64,000 bases of DNA. Origin: Platanthera guangdongensis (lineage: Eukaryota; Streptophyta; Magnoliopsida; Asparagales; Orchidaceae). The stretch covers positions 20,373,538-20,437,537 of the forward strand of contig CM077152.1 in assembly GCA_039583875.1 (NCBI GenBank). The letters are read 5' to 3'. A program made the position numbers and the translations under genes. The notes below the pieces were generated by a model, which was given only the letters and a program-made list of their open reading frames with translations, was not told the origin of the DNA and searched no databases. This document shows, piece by piece, positions 44,789 to 56,100 of the stretch. Numbering within the stretch: position 1 is the stretch's first letter; every line of letters starts with the position of its first letter.

Positions 44789-46698
44789 TTACTCTTCAAC
44801 CTCGGACGAGCTATCTTCAATCGATGCAACGTGTTGTCTCCTCTTCATAGCATCCAGGTGGTCCTTATAACATATGCAAATTTCCAAAGACTCGTCGCTC
44901 AGGCGGCGCTCGTTCAGAATCCTGCCACTTAAAGAAAACGCAGACTCTGAAACTACTGTACTTGCTTGGATTGTTAGTAAATCTCGGGCCATGAAGGCCA
45001 TAACAGGATACGTATTAACTTTATTTTTCCACCATTCTAAAATATCAAAATTTTCTATTTTATTTGAACTCATAAAATCTTGAAATTGTGTTTTCGTATA
45101 TAATCGTAATTCATTTAAAGTACTTGACGTTTTTTGTTTTTTGCGGGCTGTTAATTCTAAAATTTTATTTTTAAAACTATTTTTTGTTTTATGTTGTGTG
45201 CTTTCTTCTCTAGGTCGCGATCCATATAGCTGATCGTAATAATTATAAAACTCGGTAAAATCATTATTAAATTTTGAAACGCTTACATTATCATAATACA
45301 TAGATGTATGATTTAAATTCAAATTGTTATTTATTTCTTTTATAAGATTTTCTACGCCATCTACACCTATTAAAAGATTTAAAGCTGCGGCGCATGAAAA
45401 CATAACAGACATTTCTCTATAATATTTTTAAAATTTTTCTTCCATTATTTTAATTAACGGACGCCAACTTTCATATTTTTTATAAACACTAAATTTTTCT
45501 GCAATTAATTCAAAATTTTCGATAACCAGTGGACTCGTCGGATAATAAACGCCGGATAAAATAGTTGTTGATTTATAAAAACTTCTAGCAAATTCATATA
45601 ACTTTCAATCACATCCCAATCAGATCTTGAAGATCGTGCATTTCAGACATACTATAAAATTCCATTAGTTGTGTTTTTTGTCGCACGGCTCGTTTTAACA
45701 TTTTATAGGTTGAATTCCATCTTATAGACATATCAAATTTAGGTTTTAAAAATTTATGACCTTGTGCAGTTACAAATTTTTTAAAATATTGTTTTTGTTT
45801 TTTAGAATTGTAAATGTATTTTAACATAATACGAATTTTATTAATAAAATGTTCCATATATGTTAAACTATCCTGCACAACTAGATTTAAAACATGACAT
45901 ACGCAACGAGTATGAAAAAAATTCCGTTTAATATTGGTTTTAAATCTCGTTTTAAATACTCGATTGCTACCGTATTATTAGTAGCATTATCAAAAAGAAA
46001 TACTAATAATTTTATCTTTAATTTTAAATTCACGAATACATTTAGTAATTACGTGATAAATAGCTTGACCATGTATGTGGATATTCAAAACATTCAAAAC
46101 ATATAATACGTTTATTTAGCTCGCACGAATCGGAATCGATCCAATGACACGTAATACATATATACGATAATCCTGCTTTAATATTGCTACTCTAGACATC
46201 ACTCGTTAGACTAACTCTACCGTCGAAAGTTTCAAAATAATTAATTAAATATTGTTTTGATTGTAAATAAGCTTTATATGTATCTCGCTTAAGAGTAGAT
46301 CTACTTACCTGCTGATATTTTGGTTGAAGTCCTGCGTGTATGTAGTATGTCTCGTCCTCGTTGTCGTAGTGTCCGAGCGGTAATCCTCGTTTGATGACGT
46401 TCTCCATTTGCAGCTTTCGTTGATGCATTTGATTGTACGTCCAAATTTGTCCGCCTGCCGCAATTTGTGCTTGACTTGTCTCCGGGGCTTGTTTAGCCAG
46501 ACACGATTTGATATGTCGTGAGAGCGTCGAATTCCCGCTAACGGTCAGAAGTTTGGATCAGTGTTTGCACTTCGCCTTAAATTCTGCGCCCACACACACT
46601 TTTTCAAAGTGCTCCCAGACTGGAGTCGTGTGCTTGTGCTCCACAATTTCATGTGCGACGGATGTCGAGGACACTGACATCGAAGAGGAAGACGGCAT
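44789..46698 (-). pseudogene. hAT transposase (BED zinc finger, RNase H-like, dimerisation)
   Basis: Would catalyse cut-and-paste transposition. Start ATG at 46696-46698 (MPSSSSMSVSSTSVAHEIV). BED finger: WEHFEKVCVG, AKCKH, then TGA where the second zinc cysteine is expected (near 46560), then NSTLSRHIKSC. DNA-binding/catalytic region: LQPKYQQVSRSTLKRDTYKA (near 46300), FDNATNNTVAIEYLKRDL (about 45990), RCVCHVLNLVVQ (about 45890), MSIRWNSTYKML (about 45715). Carboxy-terminal hAT dimerisation domain: ILEWWKNKVNTYPVMAFMAR and ASTVVSESAFSLSGRILNER (about 44900-45000). Several frameshifts and stops, for example near 45930 and 45420, make it non-functional. The domain set identifies the family. 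Confidence 0.9.
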
Positions 46699-46775
46699 CA
46701 AAGAGGAAGAAAAATTTAAGAATTTAGATTTTAGAGAGAGAGAGAGAACGTGAGAGTGAGAGAGATTGAGGGGGC

Positions 46776-46798
46776 GGGGGGGGGGGGGGGGGGGGGGG
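46776..46798. repeat. 23-base G homopolymer
   Basis: An uninterrupted run of 23 G follows GAGGGGGC, upstream of the hAT transposase start. Such a run can be an assembly or consensus artefact. Confidence 0.9.
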
Positions 46799-47283
46799 TT
46801 AGAGCAGATTATACTTATATATAGTTTAAATTATAATAAAATAAATATATAAATATATAATATATAATAAAATATATTTAATTTAAATAATTTTTTTAAA
46901 AAATAAGGCAGCCTAGTGGCTGCCTAGGCCGCGGCTTTTTCCTCCTGGCAAGATGCCAAGAAATGAGCCTTAACGGCTCTTTTTAACGGCTCTGTTGCTC
47001 TTAACGGCTCTTTTTAAAGAGCCGTTAAGGCTGCAGCGCTGGGCCTGGGCCAGGTTTTTTCAAGCCTGGCCCAGGCTTTCCACGTCCTGGTCCTAGGCCA
47101 GGCTAAAGCCCGGGCTGGGCACCAGGCCGGGCTAACGGCTAAAAATTGGGCATGGTTTGGGCCTTAAAGCCCGGGCCTGGGCCTGGATCGGTCCTGCCCG
47201 GGCCCGGGCCTTTCAGGCTTTTTCCAGGCCGGGCCTAGGCCGGCCCGGCAAGCCCGGTTTTGATGCCCACCTCTACGTGGAAC

Positions 47284-47829
47284 GGCCCGCGTGCGGGCGC
47301 GCACACCAAGCGTTGGTGCTCCCACGCGCGCTGCGTGCCCCTCATGCGTTGTGTGTGCACCTCACGCGGGAGCGCGTTCCGTGTGTGGGCGTGCGTACGC
47401 GCGCGTGGTTTTTTTGCCACGTGGTCGGCGTTCTCGCGTGCTACGTGCTGGCTGTGCGAGCATGCGCAAACGTGCTGCACGCGTGGGTCTGCTCGGGGGT
47501 TGCGTGTTTTGTGTGTAGACACAGATTACATGCTTATGTGCTTGCGCATTCAATCGTCCGTTTGAGAGATCAAATGGACATGAAATTGCACGAGAGCAGG
47601 CTGCTTGAAATTATCTTGACAAGTTGGTCGAGATGCTAGCAGAAACTCCAATTTAATTACTTGAATTTTTGGTGAACCTATCTATTATTTATTCACATTC
47701 TCCATCTTTCAAATCTGTTTTCTCTAGTTTCAATTACTCAAATACTCCATCATAAAAAATAAACTGTTAAAAAATAATTTGAAAATTATACAGATTTAGA
47801 AAAAAAAGAGCAAATTTTATTTTATCTAT
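47284..47829. other. Alternating purine-pyrimidine DNA, then AT-rich spacer
   Basis: To about 47520 the sequence is rich in CGCG/TGTG/GCGC alternation, continuous with 44150-44286 before the hAT insertion. The rest is AT-rich with nothing recognised. Confidence 0.55.
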
Positions 47830-48752
47830 TGTTGGGAAATAAATATCTCATCGTGCTTGCGTAACCGGGCACGCAGAAAAAATAGACGTAGACAAAAACA
47901 AGAAAAAATACACAATTAGAGAACACAAAAATTTTACGTGAAAACCCCCCTCCAAATCAATGAGAAAAAGCACGGGACGGGACACGCAGTAATCCACTAT
48001 AGAAAAATAAGGATTACAGAAAACAGACACTAAGTTTGCCCAACCTAGATCACCCTTGAATTCACAAATTGAATCTCCTTCTCAGATTACAAAAAATCAT
48101 TTCTCCAAGAAAAGATCACAAACTCTAACAATCTCTTTTCAAACCCCAAGGGAAAACAAAGACAAGAAAAATTGCAAAAATAGCTTTACAACGAAGATAA
48201 GACATAATCTGAGAATCTTCTGTTCTTCTTCCTGAAGAAGAACTCTGGTAGCAGCAATGCCGAAAAACAAACACCTTTAGAACCCCGAGAGCACGATCTT
48301 CTTTCTGACGGCCGGAAAAATAACTGTTGTAATATTCTGGAATAAGTCGTGGCCTATTTAAGGCAAATGACGAGACTATCTCAGCCCTTAGACCAAACCA
48401 TAACCATCAAACGGCAGAGAAATTTGGATTTCACGAAAAAGTTTCCGTCAGCACACACTCGACGCCTAGCAGCTGCACTCGACACCTAGCAGCTCACTCG
48501 ACGCCCACGACGTCTGTCATCCTTCACTCGACGCCTAATAGCTTACTCGACGCTTGACATCTTTCACTCGACGCCTTGCAGCTTACTCGACGCCCAGCTG
48601 CTGCACTCGACGCCAGCTGCTGCACTCGACACCTAGCTGGTACTTGCTCAACTCGACGCCTGGTGACAGCTCAAATTCTGTTTCCAGCACAACTCCAGAT
48701 CTGGTCTTATTTATTCTAAGTCCATCGACTCTTTAGGGGTTGGACCCCAACA
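47830..48752 (-). repeat. Copia D 3' LTR
   Basis: Plus-strand ends TGTTGGGAAATAAA (47830) and GGTTGGACCCCAACA (48752), 923 bp. The inner end abuts the polypurine tract. On the U3 side (48457-48660) there are ten copies of ACTCGACGCC or close variants at about 20-25 bp spacing. Confidence 0.85.
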
Positions 48753-51146
48753 AACTCCCCCTCCAGACCATAAAGAGGAGTTCCCATACCCGACATCCTC
48801 AGATAGTCATCATGTCGATCCGTGACCGACAGAACTCGTGCCTCTCTCTCGACACAACCTTTTTCATCATGTCTGAAGGATTTTCATCCATGTGGACCTT
48901 CTCCACCTTCAGTAGCTTATCCTCGACAACATCTTGAATCCAGTGATACCTCACATCAATGTGCTTTGTCTTGGAGTGATAAGCATAGTTTTTGACCAAA
49001 AGATGTCGCTCTGACTATCACTGTAAACAATGAACACCTCTTGCTGAAGTCCCAGTTCAAGCATGAACTTCTTCATCCACAAGATCTCCTTTGATGCCTC
49101 TGTCAGAGCGATGTATTATGCTTCCGTCATCGACAGTGTCACGCACTTCTGTAACCTCGACTGCCACGACATTGCTCCCCCGACATAAGTAACAACAAAC
49201 CTCGAAGTGGATCTCCTGGAGTCAACATCTCCAGACATGTTTGAATCAGTGTACCCAACAAGGGTCGGAGACCCTCCACCATACTGCAAATAGTAGTCTG
49301 AAGTACCTTTGAGATATCATAGTATCCACTTCACAGCATCCCAGCGAATCCTCCCCGAGTTTGCCAAGTATTTGCTCACTGCCCCAACTGCATAAGTTAT
49401 GTCTATCATCGTGCAGACCATATCATACATCAGACTCCCCACTGCAGATGCGTAGAGACTTGGCTAATCTCCTCCACTTCCTTCTCAGATGAAGGACACT
49501 GAGAGCATGATAGCTTGAAGTGTCCACCCAACGGAGTAGCTACAGGCTTAGCCTTCTCCATCATGAACCGCTTCAGCTCTTTCTCTACATACTCAGTCTG
49601 AGATAGCCACAGCTGACTTGCACTTCTGTCTCTGGTGATCTTCATCCCCAAGATTTTCCTTGCTGGTCCCAAGTCCTTCATCTCAAAGGACTCACTAAGC
49701 TCCTTCTTCAGCTCAGCAATGCTAAATTTGTCATCATTGACAATCTACATATCATCCACATATAATAACAAAATAATAAAGGTCTTCTCAGTCCTTTTCA
49801 CATAAACACAGTGATCAACTTTGGTCCTCTCGAACTTGTTCTTCAACATAAATGAGTCAAACTTCTTGTACCACTGCCTGGGTGCCTGCTTTAACCCATA
49901 AAGACTATTCCTGAGTCGGCAGACGAAGTGCTCCTTGCCCTTGACCTCAAAGCCTCCGGGCTGCTCCATGTATAACTCCTCTAAATCTCTATGCAAGAAT
50001 GCCGTCTTAACATCCATCTGCTCAATCTCATGATCACTGAAGGCGGCTAAACCCAATACCAGTCTGATAAAGGACATTTTCACCAATGGTGAAAATATCT
50101 ATCAAGTCCACATCGTGTTTTTGATTGAACCGTTTGACTACAAATCTTGCTTTATACCTAGTTTGGGAAAGATGTTCATCAGACTTCAACTTGAAGACCC
50201 ACTTGTTCTTCAAAGCTTTCTTCCCCTTTGGTAGGTGGATCAACTCATAGGTCTCATTCTTCTGGAGTGACTCTAGATCCTCCTCCATAATTGCATCCCA
50301 AGATATTATATCTTCAGATCTCTGAGCCTCCTCAAAAGACTCAGGCTCTCCACCATCAGTAAGCAAAACATAGTCTTGCGGTGGATACTTGGTGCTTGAC
50401 CTCCGAACTCTGTCAGATCTCCTGAGGGGTACCTCCACAATAGGTGGAACATCAACGGGCAAAGCTCCCCCTCCATCAAGAATATCCTCCTGATCTGGAA
50501 TCTGTACAGCTTCCTCATCGACATCTCCTCCATCAGCACCAACATACTCTGGCTCAGGAACTACATCATAACACTCCATAGCCGGTGAATCCCGTGGCTC
50601 AGCAACCTCCTGCTCACTAATATTCTAGTCTTCCACAAAGACCACATCTCTGCTTCTGACGATCCTCTTCCTCTCCGGGTCCCTGAGTCTATAACCAAAC
50701 TCCTCAGATGGGAATCCGAGCAAGATACACTCCTGAGACTTCTCATCAAGCTTTGATCTCTCCTCCCCGGGGACATGAACATGTGCCCTGCAACTAAACA
50801 CCCGTACGTGTCCATAAGAGACCTCCTTCCCGGACCAAACACGCTCTGAGATATCTCCAGAGGGGGACAAATTGATCAAATACACAACAGTTCGTACGAC
50901 CTCTGTCCAGAATTGTTTGCCAATACCTGCCTGAGAGATCATACACTTCATCTTCTCCACAATCGTCATGTTCATCTTCTCCGTCAATCCATTCTGTTGC
51001 GACATTCTCAGAACTATCTTCTCATGCACGATGTCATGCATTCTGCAGTAGGCATCAAATGCTCCAATGTACTCACCCCTATTGTCAGATCGTACCCGCT
51101 TGATCACCTTCCCGGTCATCTTCTCCACCTTCTCCCTGAACTCTAT
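48753..51146 (-). pseudogene. Copia D integrase, RT and RNase H
   Basis: Integrase: RSDNRGEYIGAFDAYC (near 51080), MSQQNGLTEKMN (about 51000), and the downstream LINLSPSGDISERVW. RT: YKARFVVKRFNQKH (about 50140), MDVKTAFLHRDLEELYMEQP (about 49990), LYGLKQAPRQWYKKFD, catalytic LYVDDM at 49750. RNase H end: SKTKHIDVRYHWIQDVVED with DENPSDMMKKV (48799-48999). Frames change near 50080, after 49745, and between 49430 and 49000, so the enzyme is not translatable. The remaining integrase and zinc region is at 63501-63798. Confidence 0.85.
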
Positions 51147-51834
51147 TGTACAACCCCATATTCGCTGAGCCAGACATGGGGGCACAATGGTCACAGGAGG
51201 GTTAGCCAAAGTGGTCCCGCCCTAAGGAGGATCTCGCCCACAGAAGGCGGAAACGCTCTCGCCGGATGCTATAGAAGAGAAACCGTGGGCCGAGAGCGCC
51301 AAGCGCGGACTGCGCGGAAGCGCTCTCGCCCAAACCAAGCCTCAATCCCGAAGAGTTCTCGCTTGCGCTGTGCGAGAACGTTCGCGCCGCGCCCTGGGCC
51401 GAAAGGTCTCGGCACCAGCTCTCGCCGAGTGGGGCCCAGGGTCTTTGGAAGAATGTCCTAATTGCCCTCAGGAGAAATTACTTCAGTACCCTCAGAAAAA
51501 CAGCGGGTTTTGGCTATTGGCAGACCAACCAGGGGCTTTTCAGTAAATTCAGGACAGCAAAATGCTATAAATAGACCCATAAGGGCTCCTTAGAAAGCAA
51601 GCTATCATTGTCTCCGGAATTCTAGTGCTTTCTGAGGAGCTCCTAGCCCAGCTTTGGCTTTGGAGGGGAAGCTCTCAGAGATCTTCCGGGTGTGAGGTGG
51701 GACCTCCCTGCTGAGGCTTTTGGGTCAGTCTTAGGTCCTTAGAATCCAGTCAAGGGGTGAGACTTGAGGGAAGTAGGTTTTGGCTGCACCCCTTTTTCTT
51801 CAAACTTCAGTTGAGGTCATATTTGGCCTCAACA
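51147..51834 (+). repeat. Tat element 5' LTR
   Basis: TGTACAACCCCATATTCGC to GGCCTCAACA, 688 bp. The promoter TATA box CTATAAATAG is at 51565-51574. A candidate PBS (TGGTGCGGTGAGCG) starts at 51839, four bases after the LTR; its tRNA was not identified. Confidence 0.95.
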
Positions 51835-51892
51835 GTTCTGGTGCGGTGAGCGTGGAAGGCAGCCGATTCAAGAAAGCCTTAAGTTTGGTCCC

Positions 51893-53167
51893 ATGGCTGG
51901 GGGTGAAGGTGAAGGGTCAGGTTCTGGAGGATCCCCCACCCGGGGAGAGGAAGAAACGAAGAGGATGCTGGATGAGTTCAGGCGAGAGGTTCTGCAGACG
52001 ATCAGCTTGGCCTTCTCGGCGAGAGGCGAGTGGGCCACCCCTCAGGTCCCGATAGAAGAGGTTCCGCTCTTGGGCGAGAACGCCCCAGGGCAGCGCCCAG
52101 GAAAGGAGGTCCCGGGCGAGGCTGGCGAGAGAGATATGGCGGCGCGGGAGCTATTCCCAGGCCAGAGCCAGCGCCCGGGCAAGGAGGCATTGACGGAGCC
52201 AGGCGAGAAGGAGGCAGCGGTGCGGGAACTCTTCCCCGGGCACGGTCTCGCGGATCGGGCGAGCCAGCCGAGGCCGCGAGACGTGCCCTCTCGCCAGGCA
52301 GGGGGCGAGAGCCCATTTAGCGAGCTCATCATCTCGGCTCCGGTACCGGAGGGGTTCCGGGAGCCCGACATGTCCTACTACTCAGGGAAGGATGACCCGG
52401 TGCAGCACGTACAGTGGTTTGAAGACGTTGTGTCCATAAGACAGATGACAGATGCCTTCAAGTGCCGGCTGTTCGCCATCACGTTGAAGGAGAAGGCTCG
52501 GGACTGGTTCCACCAGTTGCCAGCAAGATCGATCTACAGTTTTGAGGATCTGCGGAGAAGTTTCCTGTTGAGGTTCTCTACCTCGAAGAAGCGGAAGAAG
52601 GAAGCGGAGTGTCTGTTTGCGGTGAGGCAGAGGCCAGATGAAACGCTGGGTCACTACGTCGACCGATTTCAGGAGGAAATCCTTTTGGTCCAGGAGGTTC
52701 CAGGGTACGCGTTGATGCTGGCCTTCACCCTGTGGCTGAGACCAGGGTTCTTTAGCATGGAGTTGAAGAGGGTGCCCCCCCTCTCCTTTGAGGAGCTCAT
52801 GGAGAGGGCGGCAAAGGAGATTGACTTCGAGAGAGCAAACCCAGCGTTCGCCAGGAAGTTGGCCAAGCTAGCAGAAGAGGACGGGAAGGAACCAGCAGCG
52901 GGAAGACAGAAGGAATCAAGGGAGCAGAGGGAGCTGAGAGAAGATAGGAGAAGGGAGGAGCCCCGAAGGTTTGGGCAGCAGCAGGGTTGGGGGGCCGGGA
53001 GCCAGTCAACCGGTTGGGATGGAGGCCCCAGGAGGGTCGCCCCCAAGGTCCAGGAGAAGGCTATCGGGGGAGAGATAACCTACGGGAGCCCCGGAGGTTC
53101 GATCGACCGGCATGGAGGCAGGAGCCGAGGGATCGTCCCCCACCACCGCAGGAGGCAATGGAAGTAG
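51893..53167 (+). CDS. Tat element gag
   Basis: Capsid protein of 424 codons beginning MAGGEGEGSGSGG. After a charged, repetitive amino-terminal part (about 1-140) the gag core shows EGFREPDMSYYSGKDDP near residue 157, then FKCRLFAITLKEKARDWFHQ, FEDLRRSFLLRFSTSKKRKK, and VRQRPDETLGHYVDRFQEE, matching Tat/Retand capsids. It ends in an Arg/Glu-rich stretch. The zinc knuckle (CDFHQEEGHATATC, near 53260) lies in the pol frame, so the switch between frames (overlap 52987-53167, a -1 step) occurs before it. Whether this is programmed frameshifting or a mutation is unclear. Confidence 0.9.
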   Translation: MAGGEGEGSGSGGSPTRGEEETKRMLDEFRREVLQTISLAFSARGEWATPQVPIEEVPLLGENAPGQRPGKEVPGEAGERDMAARELFPGQSQRPGKEALTEPGEKEAAVRELFPGHGLADRASQPRPRDVPSRQAGGESPFSELIISAPVPEGFREPDMSYYSGKDDPVQHVQWFEDVVSIRQMTDAFKCRLFAITLKEKARDWFHQLPARSIYSFEDLRRSFLLRFSTSKKRKKEAECLFAVRQRPDETLGHYVDRFQEEILLVQEVPGYALMLAFTLWLRPGFFSMELKRVPPLSFEELMERAAKEIDFERANPAFARKLAKLAEEDGKEPAAGRQKESREQRELREDRRREEPRRFGQQQGWGAGSQSTGWDGGPRRVAPKVQEKAIGGEITYGSPGGSIDRHGGRSRGIVPHHRRRQWK

Positions 53168-56100
53168 GAAGAGGGAGAGGAGCAGCCAGGGGAGCTCGAG
53201 GAGGCAGAAGAGGAAGGGGAGACGGGAGAAGGGGCGGGGAGGCGTTGCTATTTTGTGACTTCCACCAGGAGGAGGGGCACGCAACGGCCACCTGCCCGGA
53301 GTTCTTAGAGTTGAGGGGTGCCAGAGGAGCAGGGAGGCAAGATCCACCGATGAGGATAGTGGAGGTGCAGCAGGGTGAAGCGGAGGACAGGTGTGAAGAC
53401 CGGGTGGATGTAGGGACCCGGGGAGGAATCGGGGTGATTCATGGAGGAGTGGGGATTGAGGCAACCCGTAAGGGGAGCCTTCAAACCATGTACCGGAGAG
53501 GGGTAGCCTCAACCTCCCAGGTTCCTCCACCAGAAGAAAAAATCACTTTCTCATCAGCGGACATGCCGGATTATGAAGACCCATTCTGCGACGCCCTGGT
53601 GATCCAGACGACAGTGGAGAACTATACCGTTTCAAGGATACTGGTAGATAACGGGAGCTCAGTTAACGTCATCTTCAAGAAAGCTTTTGATGAGATGAGG
53701 GTTGAAGGGAAGAGAGTCTTGGCATCGGATGGACCTCTGTTCGGGTTCTCCGGGGAGAGGAAGGAGGTAGAAGGAGGAGTAGGGTTACACGTAAGGTTGG
53801 GGGGCGTGTCGCGGAACTGCAGGTTCGTGATCGTGGATGCCCCGAGCAGCTACAACGCCATCTTTGGGCGCCCCCTCATCAGCGCCTTTCGCTGCGTCCC
53901 CTACTCGTTCCATCAGTGCCTCAAGTTCAACAATGGGGGGGTGCAGGTCAGGGTCAGAGGGGACCCGAAGGTGGCAAGACAATGTTACGTTACAGCAGTC
54001 AACACCATATCGTGGATGGCGGAGGCGGAAGAGTTGGAAACAGAGATGGCGGTCCTAGAGGAGGTTGTGGAGGAAGAGGAGACGGTCCTTGAGGAGGTGA
54101 GAAAGGAAGCTGGAGAGGAAGCTGGAGAGGAAGCTGGAAAGGAAGCCGGGGAGGAAGGGACAGAGAAGGTGCGAGGGGATGTGCAGGTGGTACGAAGGAG
54201 CGAGGGGCCGGAAAGCCAGGAGGGGACAATGGAAGTAGAAGAGCAGGCGGCGATAGAAGTCGAGGGAGAAGTCCCGGGAGGCATAGGAGCCGAGCAACAG
54301 CAGCAGAGGGGGGTAGAAGCGATGGAGATTGAGGAGGAAAAAGGAGAGCTGGAGCTGGAGGAAGAGGCAAGAACCGGTTGGGAGCAGCCGCGGTTGGAAC
54401 CGGCTGAAGAAGTGGTGGAGATGGAGGTCTTCACCAAAGCAGGAGAGGTGCAAAGGGTGCGGGTCAGCGGGGGGTTGAGTCTTGAGGCCCGGGAGCAGGT
54501 ACGAGCCTGCATTCAAAGCAACGTTGACGTCTTCGCTTGGAGCGCGGCGGACATGCCGGGCATCGACGCCGACATAGCCTGCCATCGCCTGAACCTGGAT
54601 CCCCGCACCCGCCCCATCCGTCAGAAGATAAGAGCCATCGCCACCAAGCTGGAGGAGCCCATTCGCGAGGAGGTCAAGAAGCTCCTGGAGGCGGGCTTCA
54701 TCTCAGAGATCCAGTATCCAGGCTGGATCTCCAATGTGGTAATGGTGAAGAAAGGATGTGGTAAATGGAGGATGTGTGTAGACTTTTCTTTGTTGAATAA
54801 ATCATGCCCTAAGGATTGCTATCCCCTGCCTCGGATCGACGCGCTGGTTGATTCAGCCGTCGGTTTTTCTGTCATGAGTTTTTTAGATGCTTTTTCAGGT
54901 TATCACCAGATCCGGATGCACCCTCCTGACACCAAGGATGTTTCCTTCATCACAAGGGAGGGGTGCTTCAGTTACAAGATGATGCCCTTTGGGTTAAAGA
55001 ACGCAGGGGCTACCTATCAGCGCATGATGGATCGGGTCTTCCGGGATCAGAGGGGGAGGAACTTGGAGGTCTACGTCGACGATCTAATGATCAAAAGCAA
55101 ATGCATAATTTCGCACCTACAAGACCTCGAGGAAACATTCGCCACCCTGAGAAGATTTAAAATGAGGCTGAATCCCTTGAAGTGTGTCTTCGGGGCAAGC
55201 CGCGGGAAGTTCCTCGGGCATCTCCTGACTCCGGAAGGAGTGGAGCCCAACCCGGACAAAGTCAAGGCCATCCTGGATCTGGAGTCACCCCGCGACGTCA
55301 AGGAGGTTCAGCGCTTGACAGGCAAGCTGGCTGGACTAAGCAGGTTCCTCTCCCGGGCAGGCGACAAGTGTTCTTCATTCTTTAAAGTGCTGCGGGGGAA
55401 TCAAAGGTTCGAATGGACGGCCGAGTGCGAAGAGGCTTTCCAAGGACTGAAAAGGCAACTCTCTCAGGCTCCCCTCCTTCAGAGCCCAAAGGATGGGGAG
55501 GACTTGACCTTGTACCTCGGAGTAGGGGCGGAGGCGGTGAGCTCCGTCCTAGTAAGAGAAGAAGGAAAGAAGCAGCTTCCCATCTACTACGTCAGCCGGA
55601 TATTGAGAAATGCAGAGCTTCGCTACCCCATCCTGGAAAAGCTCGCTTATGCCTTGGTCATCTCGGCCAGGAAGCTCCGGCCGTACTTTCAAGCGCATTC
55701 GATTAGGGTGGTGACCGACCACCCTCTTCGCAAGATCTTCGAAGGAGTGGAGCACTCGGGGAGGCTGGCTAAGTGGTCCATTGAGGTAAGCGAGTTCGAC
55801 ATCACCTTTGTACCAAGGCTCTCCATCAAGACACAGGCAGTGGCGGACTTTCTAGCAGACTACGTTGTTGAGGTTGAGGGGGAAGAGCAGCAACCGCGAG
55901 AAGCATGGAAGTTGACGGTTGATGGGGCCTCGGGAAGGCACTCCCTAGGGGCAGGGGTGGTGTTGACAAGTCCCCAGGGGGTAACCATAGAGCAAGCAGT
56001 TATTTTACATTTCCCAGTGACCAACAATCAAGCGGAGTACGAGGCCGTTATTGCTGGCCTTCGCCTGGCAAAGGAGCTGGAGGATTCAGGAGGTAGAAGT

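Larger units (their letters stand above)
44287..47275 (-). mobile_element. hAT transposon with 8-bp target duplication
   Basis: The 2,989-bp element has ends TAGGGGTGGGCAT (44287) and ATGCCCACCTCTA (47275), a 13-bp inverted repeat with one mismatch, flanked by CGTGGAAC (44279-44286 and 47276-47283). Both subterminal regions (about 200 bp) are packed with CCCGGGCC/GGCCTGG palindromic motifs, the kind of clustered sites hAT transposases bind. A single minus-strand transposase, now broken, fills the interior. The class call rests on the 8-bp duplication, end sequence and dimerisation domain together. Confidence 0.95.
47830..51146 (-). mobile_element. Copia D (Tnt1/Tork-like), 3' part
   Basis: On the minus strand it holds integrase, RT, RNase H, a polypurine tract (GGAGGGGGAGTT) and a 3' LTR. 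Its integrase frame is cut at 51146 by the Tat element and resumes at 63496: LKQKSEVLTKF on one side and EFREKVEKMTGKVIKRVRSD on the other are adjacent in the original protein. The 5' half and 5' LTR are not in the window. The motif LLKVEKVHMDENPSDMM resembles the Tnt1 group. Confidence 0.85.

Noticed and set aside
53985..54585. Antisense Ser/Leu/Pro-rich open frames of about 175 codons
   Set aside because: Shadows of the Glu-rich linker in pol; unlike the antisense genes at 58.6-62.6 kb they have no promoter, introns or domain.
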